This document shows, piece by piece, positions 47,420 to 61,050 of a DNA stretch of 64,000 bases (positions are counted from its first letter, which is position 1; every line of letters starts with the position of its first letter). Location: assembly GCF_029227915.1 (NCBI RefSeq), contig NC_079884.1:868001-932000 (forward strand), read 5' to 3'. The translations under genes and the position numbers were made by a program. This DNA comes from Hydractinia symbiolongicarpus. Taxonomy: Eukaryota > Cnidaria > Hydrozoa > Anthoathecata > Hydractiniidae. Below the pieces are notes generated by a model. That model made no database searches and was not told where the DNA came from. It saw only the letters and a list, made by a program, of their open reading frames with translations.

Positions 47420-50400
47420 TCAGACTATTTTGATCGTATTTGACAATTTGTTTGGGCCAGCTGTGCTGGAAGTGGCAGATTCGGACGCATCTAGAATGTG
47501 TTTTACAGCCTTGCCTTTGGGTAAAGGGCCTTCTTCCAGATCCATCAAGTGTTCGAGAGACATGGACTGTTTTCTTTTTTCTTTAGATACGATTGGTTTT
47601 ATCGAAATATCGCGAACAGCACGGAATTCTCCAACATTATTGAGATGTTCGTTCTCCAAACGAAAGAAGTTCCACACGAAACGACTAAAACATACATGGT
47701 TGAGACGTTTTATATGCGTGGTAAAAAAAATTTAATGCAGAAAAATTTAACGAATCGCGCCATTTGGGAAATTTATTTTTGCTAATCGATCGAATTCAGA
47801 TATTTTAAGATGCTTGCCTTTTCCACAACTAAAGAAAAGTTAAAATTTTTACAAGAGGAATTCACATAATTTCCAGGCAAATCTGCTTTTTCGCACATTT
47901 TTCTCGCGCGAAAATTTAAAAAAAGCGAACTATTTATTTCTTAAAAGATTTTTCCACGCGCAATAAAATCAACTGATTAAATAGAAAAAGAAAACAATTT
48001 CTTTATGAAACGCTTAAACGTTTTTCATGGAAATTTAATTTCGCAAAGTTCGTCAAAATTTCGGCACGCAAGAAATTCGGAAAAATGTACATTAAAGTCG
48101 AATCATACTGATTTGATCTTTATAAAAAAAGTGTTACTTTTGAACTTACCGAGTGACTTCGCATGTTGCAATAAAAAGAGTGAAAAATTCGTGATGGAGA
48201 AAACCAGCATTTCCAATGGAGACCGTGAGTGTCCAAAGAAGACGAAAAAGTAAATCAAACAACATAGCAAGATAATAGTATGCCTAAAATGATAAAAAGG
48301 GCTTTGTACTTTAGTAATAAATTGTAATACATCGGTCGATAAGACGCCGATATTTACAAAATTAATTTCAATCCTCTCTTGCTAGAAATAAGTTAGCAGT
48401 CTCTATAATAATAGCCGTCGTCTGTCTGTCTCTGCGCGGACCCCCCGCTGAATTAGAAAATGATGTTACGGAAACACGAATTTCAAATGCGAGATCTTTT
48501 TATCCACTTTGTTGCGACGGGTAAATATAAAGGACGGGCGACCCTGTGGATTCTCCCACGGGCTAACGACTAGTATACAATAAATGTTAAGTCTAATAGT
48601 AAAAACATGAGAAATTTTGCGGTGAATGATAATAAGGGCTTAGAAAGTTGTTTTTCATCATTTTTGAAAATTTTAAATAAAGCATTTTTTTCCGGTTGTC
48701 CAATCAATAATAACGGCATACTTTCCTGACATTTTCTGACTTAGATACTTGACATTTCTCACATTTTCCCCAGTTTTTTTGGGTTATTACGGACATTTTA
48801 TTAAAATCTTGTATTCTGCAGGTATTAATACACTCTTACCTTGTGTGGATAGACGATCTGTTCCCGCAAAAATTTGTTTTCTCCCGCGTTCTTTGCAAAC
48901 AGACCCCAGTCCATTCGGATATCCCAAAAGAGGGTGTAAAACGTACTGACGAGTAAAGAGCAAACCCAGAAATAAAATAAAGGGTTTCCGGTTTCGCCAT
49001 GATCTAAAATAAGTAATAAAAATAATAAGCACACACAAGAATTGTAGAATATTGTTTTATAAAGACAAAAACAGAATAAAAATTGTTGTTGAACATGGGA
49101 AAAAGTTCTTGGGCCTAAACATATGGTGGAAAGAGCTCATCCTAAGTAGTTGTTCTCTAGAATTCAGGTACAATTGCATCCTACGTGGCTTTTCTCACAT
49201 CAGCATTTTAGGACACTTGCTGTGCATATAGACAAAAGTATTAATTAAAAATATTTTGTGTTGTTTTTATTGAATAAATAAATACGATGTTTCTTAGAAA
49301 TGTCATTTATCACAAGATGTTGGTTTTGATGGCTTCATGTAGCAGCGCACGAAGAATCGGACAGACCTAAAAATAATCCTCTTCAAAAAAAAGTATTCAC
49401 CTCGGACAGAAGAAAGTGTTGAAAACAGAGTCACAAACATGGATGTAGAATATTTGCCTGCGTTTACCAAATGAGGAAAAGATTTTTTCGTGTCTATGTA
49501 ACGTCGGAGACATTGTGCAAATCTCCACCATGCTGGAAGGAGAGCTATGACTGGACGAATTATAATTTTCGGATCAGTACATACTCGATCATCTAAAAAC
49601 AAGTGAAAACGTGTACTCTCGCCAGGGAGTTTCTTTTAATAATTTTCCAAAGCAAGTTTCTTTTTTATCAATTCTTGCGAGTAAGCTTTTTTTTACAATT
49701 TCTATCGAGCAATTTTACTTTATCAATTTTTTGAATGAATTTCTTTTTATATCAATACCCACTAGTAAATTCATTTCACCAGGCGAACCTTATCGTGCTG
49801 TTATGTCACAACAATACAATTTTGGTCCAATCATGATGAATACTTTTTATCTTAAAAGGCACTCCCCCGTCATTTGTTAGCAAAGATAAAAACTGCAAAC
49901 ACCATTTCTAAATCTCTGAAGAATGTTGTCTTAAAAAGTTGGTACATTGTGAAAGAATGAAAAAAAACGTTTATGATAGACACATAAAATAAAATTGTTG
50001 AATGAAGTATCACTTGACAGATGCCAGGACTTCACAGTGGTCAGCATGTACAATATTATTACTCTCAGTGCAGAGATGAAGATGAATTACACAAGAGTTT
50101 GACTTCGTAAATTGATATATTTCTTCGTATATTGACGATAGGTGAATAGGAAACTAAAAAATAATCTTACCACCATCCTGATACCAATCGTATATATAAA
50201 AGCAAGCTAGATATTGAAAATCTAACAACGGCACAACCAAACTGTTCAACTGATCGGCCAGCCAGAAATCAGCAAAACGGACAGGATAATACGGCGCGGT
50301 CAAAATGCGGAACTAAAAAAAAAAAAAATATAGTATATATTTAATTAGTTGACACTGGACTTAAATTAAGCAGTCATTGAGTAGCTGTGAAGGTAGTGTG

Positions 50401-53400
50401 TGTTGTCAACCTTCGTACATAACAACACATAGCCTAGATACAGTCACAGAACAGTTAGGTGAACCACAGGAGGATCGATAAAATATCCGATCACTAGAAA
50501 CATCACGAATCATACAAAGAGACAAAATGGCTAATAGTACAACAACGCCTGGCTGGATCCTTTAACTGCCTGCGTGTTCACATAATCACGCAGGGCAATT
50601 CTTTCATTAAAGTTAGCTTTTCACAGTTTCAAGATCAAAAAATGTTCTGTTCCTACCAGGATTCTAATAAGCCATCTTCTTGATCGATGATAGAATGTTT
50701 TTGTCGGGTTGAAGAGAAATAAGAGAGAGAATGCAGCAAGACTGATGGGCTGTGCAAACACAGGTAAATGGAAATCTTCACTAAACAAAAACGCCAAGCA
50801 GCTGACGCACCATAGTGTGCCGAACAGCGATGCTATCTAAACGAGAAAGAAGGAGAAAAATTACACAAGTTAATAAAAATACACAGGTGAAACTTCTTGA
50901 AAGAAAGCTCTCTTTTTTTCTACGTCAAACAATTTGGCGACTTTGCCGCAAGTTTATTGGAAAATTAAGCAACTTTTGAGCAGCAAAAGAGTGAACATAG
51001 AATTATTATTGTCAATTAAATTTACGAAATTGGGATGATGTTTTTAGTGGCTTTCTATTTTAAACAAATTTTCCCTTGAAAGATTAAATTACCAATCATG
51101 TGCAGCATGTTTTTAGCGTTAAAATATGAAGTGCGCGGAGATTACGGTATCAAAGATCAAACGTTAACAAAATTCCACACAATCTTTAAGAATTTGTATT
51201 GAAAATCCTGGCCAACGTATTGCGTTATTTTGAAAATAAATTTTAGAAGCTGGCAAAAAAGCAACAAAAAATAAACTATTAAAGCAGGTATTAAATACTC
51301 GAAGAAACAGAAAACTACAAACTCTATCGTTTTAACAGTTACTTAGCCACAACACAGATGGATGCGTTCTTGTAAGTCCCTTTTGTTAAAAAGTTACAAA
51401 TAATAACACGTGGAGTAGTTTTTACTTTATGTTTTGGGTAATTATGCAGGGTTCACAAGTAGGCCCCAAACACAACTTCAAAAACCTCCAGAAAGTGAAA
51501 CATTAACGTCTCGCTAACAAAAAGATTCCATTAATTGGGACATTTGCTATAAGTGGGGTTGCATTTTTTTAAACTCACCATTAACATGTTGACATAAGTA
51601 AGATGATGTCTTGGATCCAGTTCAAATATCAATACATGGTTAACACCAGCGCGTCCCCAACCATGAATATTCACACCAAGTAGGCCCACCATAATAAAGG
51701 TTACTAACATCCCTCTGTACATACGAACAGCTGGCTGCCAATCTAACTTATCACCTTTGTAATAAGCTAAATAAGAAAAAAATCAATAACATTTACCCTA
51801 AAAAAACAGTCTGGTAAGCAGGTTAGCCAAACACTATCTACATACAGAACAATATCTTCTGCTGATGTTTTGTAATACTTGGCAACTTTGCACATCTGTC
51901 ATCTCAAAATTAAAAGAAAAACACAAACATACTACTTACCAGAAATACAAAGCACGATGACCAGAATGATAAAAATACCAGAAAACAATCCCCAACAGAA
52001 TGATGAAGATAAACTTTGCTAAAAATGTAGAAGGGATGCAAATACAAGCTAAGACTAGACTCAATCGTAAAGCAAGACTTTACTATTCCTGGAGTCTGTA
52101 TAAAATATGTGACGTAGTAATAAAAGTCAGGTTGCTCTTAAAGAATAGTAGCATAATTAACATATGATTAGAACCCTCTATACGCTTTTGGACTAAAAGT
52201 ACATTTACGCAGTCTAGTGCCATAGCGCACTCCCCGAAAGTTTTATGTCTTTATCCCTCTTTTTTCCCTGTTATTATTCTATTTTCGCAATAATTTTGTC
52301 AACAACAACAACATACTCTTTCAGATAAAGGAGGAACTCGGAGTCTCTTCATTGCTTTTGCTCTATCACCACCTTCCAAATCTTCAATCGCAATAGTCTA
52401 AAATAAAATAAAAATAAAAAGGTTAGTTTATCAGAATTTTTGGGAAATCATTAAGCCATACTTCATAGATAAAAATGGAAAAGTACTGTCTATAGAACTT
52501 AACTTTCCGTACAATAAAAGCAATTTTTGTTTTACGAAAACAAGAATGATGGCAAAAAAATGTCCTTGACCATGATCAGCCACCATCTAATGGTTCTACT
52601 CATTTTTTCTGCTGCTCTGTGCTAGTTAACAAGTATTTTTTAAATTGAAGGTCTTTTTACTTTATAGTTTTCTTCTATTAATTGTAAACAGTTTAATAAC
52701 AGCTCTCATAAAATAGCAGAGTATTTTTGACGGTATGTAACGAAGGGAATGCATACTAAATGAACAGAACATTTTTTAACGGTCTTCCCTTGCCATGAGG
52801 TCCAAAACCTCATAAAAAAGTTACTTATTGTTCTGACTATATCCCTTACAGTCACTAAGATTTTCACAAACAGCTCACCATGGAGTCACAATGGTTGCCC
52901 CTATGTGAAATTTGATGCCCTGTAAATACTGCTGCTGCTTCCCCAAAATTATTTAGTATACCACATCTTATTTTTTTTAAACATTTTTGCCATAAGTTAA
53001 GGAAAGGTGAGATGTAATAATAAAATCTAGTACCTCTGTATCAAGAATAAGTTCATCAATTTGCTTGTTAGTGTAAAATGTGGATGGCTCTACTTTTTTT
53101 ACTCTGTATTCAACACCTGTGGTTGTCTTGAACATCTAAATGCAAAAAGGTCATATACGTTATTGCAGATAAAAATGATTGCAACATATATTATAACGAG
53201 TAAAAAACGGATTTTCTGGCACTAATTAATACAAATCAAAGTTTAAAACTGCATTTTACAAAATTATAAATTAGATATTGAATGGGCTATTTACGATGTC
53301 TATTTGTGATTGTGTAGCATGTTTTCTTTTTAGGACTGTGAAATGGCAAGAATTATTTGACAAGATATAAAAAGACATAGTTTCAAATAAAGAAACAAGG

Positions 53401-56400
53401 TGTTCAGTGTTTCTTAAAATCTTTGCAACCTTGATAACGAAGGGAAACATGCCACACTTTTTCATTTTTTAGACATTCTATCTTTTTCAATTTTACTAAA
53501 TATTTTAATGCATTGAATACCTAACGCTTATGGCTGCCGCTAGTTTTCAACATTGGTATAATTAAAAGAAAAAAACAAAAATTCAATACAAGTTGGTAAT
53601 GGCTGCTAAAATATGGCCAATAATTGTGTTATGGTTGGTGATTTGTCCTTCTGTAATATGAATAATTTTTGATCTTGTGAAGACTTATACAAAAAGTTGG
53701 TTCCTACGCCCTTTGCTACTAAATTAGCTGAATTCTTTATTTACCTAGCCATTTAGCATAGTGCAAAAACTTAAGAAAAGGATGATTTTTCTTGTTGAAC
53801 ATTTAGAGTGTATCACAAAAGGTTTTAAAACATCTCAAATTCAGTTTTAAAAAATAGGAGAAAAATATTACTTTTACATTGTGTGCATGAACTAGTGTGG
53901 CTATTATTGTAACTTCGTTATTGTGATTTTTACACAAAAATCACAGCGATGATGTTGCAATCATTTACGTAAAAATCATTTTGTCAGAAAGAATTTATGG
54001 TTTCAAGGTAGACAAGCAATAAATATCTACAGTTTGGAACATAGAGATAAACAGTAACTTACCTTATCATGTTTCTTTAAGATCTTGCGGAAAGCTGTGA
54101 AGTTAAGTTGCTATAAAAAATGGTTAAACATGCTATTGTGAGTTGTGTATGTGATATACTACATGGCTTTCTACTAAACTCATCTTTAGTCGGTTTACTT
54201 TAGTCTTTATTTGAGTCAGGTTGCAAGTGCAGAAGAGATTCTTATAATTTCTCCATTTTAAATCCTAAAGTATTCAACAGTTTCCCAAATCCATCTGCCA
54301 TACAAAATCTCTAATATTATGTCTGACATCATCATCATCAGTGAACATAAAAGTGAATACACGTATATCATCATGTGGATATTTTTTAAGAAAAATATAT
54401 TTGGAAATCCTCTAGAAAGCATGTCACATCTACATATCTTATAACCCACCTCAAACTTTAAGTGACAATAAATTCCTTATAAAAAAATACACTACTACAC
54501 TGGCATAAACTGCTTTACAAATTATAAAGAAATACAATATTTTCTTAATTACCTGAAAATTTTGAATAAGTACCAGACTAAAATAAAACTCTCCTAAAGC
54601 AAATTTCATTTCTTCTAATTTTTTCTTTCCTATTTTGCGGCCTATTTGAAACTCATCAAGATCTGATAGATCAAAGTTAGCATTTTTTGCAACTCTCTGA
54701 AGTCTTTTGACACCAGTATTAGCAATCTCCAACTGCAATTCATTAAATCTTCTAACAGCTTCAGCAAGTTTTTCTGAATAGAAAATTCAAAGGATCAGTA
54801 TATTTCTTGTACAGAGCCAAAACATACACTAAAGGTAGGGGATTAATTCCTCTGGTAAGGGACTCGGTTAGTGTAAGGGCAGACAATTATTTTCTTGGGG
54901 ACTTAGTATTCACTACTACCGAACCTTTTCCAACTCATGTTACATTTACAATTTGTGTTACCTTCGTGGACTAAGAATAAGACTTTGATTTATGAAAAAC
55001 TTCACTAACAACAAGGAAAATGATCAGTTTAATTTGTTAAAGCATGTTCAAATAAAAAATCGTCATCCTAAAAGCTAAACAAGGAGACAGTGTGAGGTAT
55101 AGAAGACAAAAAATATTTTTGAGAAACATCATAACACATGAATTATAATCATTCTACACTGCAAAAATAAAACAAATGTTTTATCAAGAGGTTCAGATTA
55201 TGAGAGGACTTAAATTAAGAATCAAAATACCAAGGGCTTTTGGCAAGATCATGAAGACTCAAATCATTGAGTGTGCACAGTATGACAATCTTAGAGACAA
55301 TTTAAAATACCCGTAAAAAAACGTCTAAATGAAACAGCATTATACTTTGTTTCATGAAATTAACATAATAAAATAAATAACTCACCAGCAAAAAATGTAT
55401 TTACTTTAGCTAGCTCTTTATCACAAAACATGAAAAATCCATCCTCATACTTGGTAAAGTGTTGCCTTAAGACTTCCTCGTTCACATCTAAAATGTTTGT
55501 CAAAATATATTGTTAATCTATATTATAACAGCCCTATGCGTCTGTCTGTCACGCAAAATTGTAACCACAGTAGCAAGACACACAAAATGTGGCTAATAAA
55601 GGACAGGAGAAAACCTGTGGATTTATACACGGGTTAACGACTAGTAATAATACCATACCATATTTTTTGTAACAGGCAAAGCAGGCTTTTTTAAGATTTA
55701 GTTTTTTTAAAAGTAGCTAAATATTATTTTTTATTTTTCAACTGTTTTGACAATATGACACAATGTCAAATCACTGATGTCAATACAGTAGTGAAGACTA
55801 ACTAAAGCCATTGCAACGTATTATAAATATTGTACAGCTAATTACAACATCTCAAAAAAAATTTCAATTTCCAAGGTCTGGGCCAACCCACTGGTTTTAA
55901 GAACAACATGACATCATTTGCCAAAATTTTCTTCGAAAACATGATAATTCAACATTTTTAGGAGGCCAAAAATTTCCCATCATTAATAGCTTAAACTTAA
56001 AATAATTTATCCTGTTCTTTCGATTGTGCATAGCTTACAATGCTTATCTAGAAAATGTATAGAATCATGCGTTTTCAATGATTAGTTAAGAAAATATTAA
56101 GGTTTAAAATTTTTTTGATGACGTCATATGCTTAGGTTAATATTGCATTAGTTGTTTATTTTAACAACTGCTTGAATATCAACCATTCATATTTTTTAAC
56201 CTTAATTTTTAATCCATAGGCCATACAACTATTATACATCAATACTTTCTGAAGTCTGTGTGTTAAGTAATAGGTAGTGGATGTGTTCTTGTGCAAATGC
56301 AATTTGATAACTTACTTCCCAGGTAAATTTGAGGTAAATTTGTTTTACATTTTTTACAGAGAGATGTTATAGTAAACCTGTTTTGTTGGCTCACACATAA

Positions 56401-57255
56401 GTTAAGCTATTTAAATACAATAAGAAATGTAAAAACGTGTTACTTATAAATAAACGAAAATAAACTCCTATTCCTATTTTATTCTTAACTTCTTAGTCAT
56501 AACATACTGTAATGATCCGATTAAGCGCATTATTTAAGCACCCCTCAAAAAGCAGCACCCAGGTAAATTTTCTTAAAGTTCAATAAGCGCCCCCTTAAAT
56601 AAGCGCTAACCTGATAAAAAAGGGCGCTTAATCGAAAAACTACCTTGAAAAAGTTATATATATATATCTTATATTGAGAATAAAAAAACACAAATATTCA
56701 AACTAAACTTCATTTTGTTACATCTTTTGTTTATTTACAGTTTTAAGAAAAAAAAAAAAAAATTGAAAATTACCATTGCTTTTAATTTATACAAAATTAG
56801 GAAAAATTTATAAGCGCCAAGCATTTTTAAGCGCCCCCCTCGATTAAGCACCCACGCAAATAGTATAAAAACTTATTAAGCGCCCAGGGTGCTTGTTCGA
56901 ATGAATACGGTATTTGCTCACTTAAAAAAAGATGTTACTTGTTTATATGGAGACTTCATTGAGGAAAATAATTTTTTAAGTATAGAAGATCAACATTTAC
57001 AGGTTTTTTAATTATCTTTGGTAAATGTCAAATGAACCAAGTGTAACAAACCTTTACCTTCTGCATTTGGAGCTCTTTCGTGGGCTTGATATAAAATTTT
57101 CTTTAATTCCTAAGAAATACACCATACATATTAGAACATGAAAAATGGATATTATTTTATGCTACACTCAATTTGGGTATACATACATCATATTGCACAT
57201 ATTGACTTCTCCATTCAGGTGTAAGATGTGTTCCAAGATGTTCGGAGAACCTCAT
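47420..57255 (-). CDS. XPR1: XPR1-type phosphate exporter (SPX-EXS), 15 coding exons, complete
   Basis: Exports inorganic phosphate at the plasma membrane. Exons from the start: 57187-57255, 57058-57109, 55386-55487, 54553-54773, 54063-54110, 53034-53135, 52317-52397, 51940-52018, 51579-51766, 50657-50836, 50171-50312, 49401-49592, 48840-49003, 48150-48283, 47420-47684. All are GT-AG and phase-consistent, 672 codons (human XPR1 is 696). The SPX domain covers residues 1 to about 198: [16 protein letters not shown] at the start and the inositol-phosphate-binding Lys cluster KILKKHDK on the 48-nt exon 5. Hydrophobic helices begin near residue 232 ([17 protein letters not shown]). The EXS domain includes [13 protein letters not shown]-like [62 protein letters not shown] and [13 protein letters not shown]. 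The cytosolic tail is short and Ser/Lys-rich. No disruption found. Confidence 0.96.
48402..48573 (+). mobile_element. Short Helitron-like element in an XPR1 intron
   Basis: Starts TCTATAATAATAGCCG and ends with a GC-rich hairpin (CCCTGTG ... CACGGG, one bulge), then GCTAACGA and CTAG|T (48570-48573). The 3' end is nearly the same as that of 55517-55644. Length 172 bp, no ORF. The base before TC is C rather than A. It lies between XPR1 exons 48840-49003 and 48150-48283. Confidence 0.65.
55517..55644 (+). mobile_element. 128-bp Helitron-like element in an XPR1 intron
   Basis: A|TCTATATTATAACAGCCC at the left (A at 55516) and a hairpin CCTGTG ... CACGGG followed by GTTAACGA and CTAG|T at the right (CTAG 55641-55644). 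All four hallmarks (A/T target, TC start, hairpin, CTAG end) are present. The left end matches the fragment at 425-510. It is in the intron just upstream of exon 55386-55487. Confidence 0.75.
56030..56125 (+). repeat. Fragment related to the interior of the 6.1-6.9 kb Helitron
   Basis: AGAAAATGTATAGAATCATG, then AGAAAATATTAAGGTTTAAA and TTTGATGACGTCAT match 6448-6530 in order. No element ends could be placed, so it is likely a decayed relative inside an XPR1 intron. Confidence 0.5.
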
Positions 57256-57279
57256 GATGGCAGACCATCAAATGTTCAC

Positions 57280-57292
57280 CTAAAAAATGCGT
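57280..57292 (-). promoter_or_regulatory. 3' splice acceptor 24 nt upstream of the XPR1 start codon
   Basis: On the minus strand GCATTTTTTAG is followed by 24 nt and then the XPR1 ATG (57253-57255). As for CRAT, this is either a 5'-UTR intron or a spliced-leader addition site. A short upstream ATG occurs in the 24 nt (TTTGATGG). Confidence 0.45.
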
Positions 57293-58815
<1,523 letters not shown>

Positions 58816-61050
58816 TCTTGGTTTAACGTCCATTTTCCATGCTAGCCTGGGTTGGACGGGGTATATTAATGACCCTCTTCCAATCTGATCTACACTGTGA
58901 TCTAAGCTCAACTTTCTCTGTATCAAGTCTGTCCTTATCACCTCCTGCCAAGTCTTTTTTCGGTCTGCCTCTGGGCTTTGACCCATGAACTATCAAGTCT
59001 CTACACTGTCTTACCCAATTATCCTCCTCCATTCTTTCGAAGTGCCCCAGCCAATTCAATCTTCTTTTCTGGACAATATCTTTAATTCTATGGATACTTA
59101 GCCTGCTTCCTAGCTCATCTGAGCTCTTTCTATCTCTCAGACTGGCATTATACATCCACCTAACCATTCTCATATCATTCTTTTCTAAACGGTCAAGATC
59201 TTCCTGCTTCACTGCCCATGTCTCACTACCGAACAACATAACATTTCTTACATAGGCCACATACAACCTACCTTTTACCTCAATTGACAAGACTCTGCTA
59301 GTCAACAAAGGAAGTAACTCTCTGAACTTTTTCCAAGCAGAACCTATCCTGCAAGTAACACTTCTTCCAACACCCCCTTCACTGCCCAACATAAGTAACA
59401 GAAGTTCTCAACTATCTCTAACGAGCCACTGTTGTACATCATTAAAGCTGCATATACTTCATTCTCTATAATCTCACCTTTGCAACGCTTGCATACAAAC
59501 TGAATGTCAGCTCTTAACCTTACACCAATACTACTGCATTTCTCATGTACCCAATGCTTGCAAGTCTGACAAAAAATTGAGTTACTGCCAACCCCTTTCC
59601 TGCAAACTCCACAAGACCACTTTACAACCACAAGATCACACTTCGCTGCAATGCTACTAATCATGACTTTAGACTTTGCTGTGTTCACCCTTAGCTGTTT
59701 CTCTTTTAGTCCTTTCTTCCAGTTCTAAAACTCCTCAACAAATTCTTCCATTGACTCTGCTAAGATAACCAAATCATCTGCATACAATAACCCCCATGGA
59801 CAACCTCTTCTGAACTCCATCGACAGTGCTTCTAAGACCAGAACAAACAACAAAGGACTAAGTACAGAACCCTGATGTACACCAACATTTACACTAAATT
59901 CATCGTTTTACTACCACCTGACTTTCACTCTTTCCAAAGTTTCCTCTTTTCCATTATGCACTGGTAAACCTCATTATTCCACCACCAGGTCTGTTTGTCT
60001 AGAGGGTTCTTACGTCCACCCATAGGTATCATCAGAAGATTCTATAAGACAATTCTCCAAAGTAGTCCAAGTACTTTCAATATTGTCGCTATCACATTGA
60101 CCATTGTGGGCTAACTGCTGAACTTTTGCACTAAATTGTCTTGCTACAATCTCTTCCTTCATGACGGGGCCTGTAGTTTCCCTTGGCTTCTTTAACACTT
60201 TTCAAGGCAATATCACAAACCAGCAACTTATGCTGGGAAACACACTCTTCCCCCGATATAACTTTCACATCCTTCACCACTTTCTTGTCTGATTTTCTAA
60301 CCATTAAAGTCGCTGTCCACCATGTGTCTCCAAACTTTGATGTGACTGCTATTAACTCATCATAAAACTTATTTTTATCTTCCTCACTGAGTCCACACTG
60401 TGGAGCATAAACTGACAGAAAAGAGACAATCCTATTACCTATCAAAAACTTTATCACTATAATACGACTATTAACACGCATAACATCTATTACTTTTTTT
60501 ATCGACTTCTTTGCAACGAATATGCCAACTCCTCCATTTCCATCATTATTTCCCATCCAATAGCCAAAGTATACAAAAAAAGTACCCAGGGAGTAAACTC
60601 AATTCCCGAACGATTTTTTAAATTATTTTTTCACAACTAAAACGCATGAGACTTGCAGTTTTCAAAAATGTTTTCATTTTTGATAAGACACCGAATGAAA
60701 GCAGTTTAATCGCTGGCTTATACCTTGCCCTCCTGACTTGAACACAACACATATAAACAGATCTACGTTCTAACATTTCAACTACTTCACTCGCTCTACC
60801 TCTCAGAATACCAACATTTACACTAGCCATCCCTAGTGTTGTCTACCTTGCGATGTGATAGCTGGGCAACGGTCTGATGATGCTCACACCTGACATCTGT
60901 CCTACCGTGCCCGACGCCTTCACTCCTTAGAGTTCCAGCCCTGTTTACGCAGTTTGCCTGATCAACTGTTCTTACTGCCACTAATAAAGAGCTTTGGTTT
61001 GATGCCCTTCCTAGCGCCAACCGTTCACAGACCGAACTGGGTGTGTTTTA
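58816..61050 (-). pseudogene. Degenerate non-LTR retrotransposon (LINE) with internal deletions
   Basis: Minus strand, 5' to 3': start-like NVGILRGRASEVVEML (near 60820); AP-type endonuclease fragments NGGVGIFVAKKSI and SFLSVYAPQCGLSEEDK (60556-60420), cut short after TSKFGD; the later endonuclease piece SGEECVSQHKLLVCDIAL; a linker with WWWN (near 59990); then the reverse-transcriptase part SVLSPLLF with LLYADDLVIL (catalytic Asp pair, 59773-59784). The first half of RT is missing. After it come a CxxC zinc finger (CGVCRKG ... CQTCKHWVHEKC, 59620-59510) and the tail region LFGSETWAV, RRLNWLGHFERM, RGRPKKD (59392-58823). Frames change several times, so it is inactive. The clade is not assigned. 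Confidence 0.8.

Noticed and set aside
47420-47677. Unknown 85-codon ORF
   Set aside because: It is the last exon of XPR1 ([10 protein letters not shown]), joined by a clear acceptor at 47685-47686, so it is not an independent gene.
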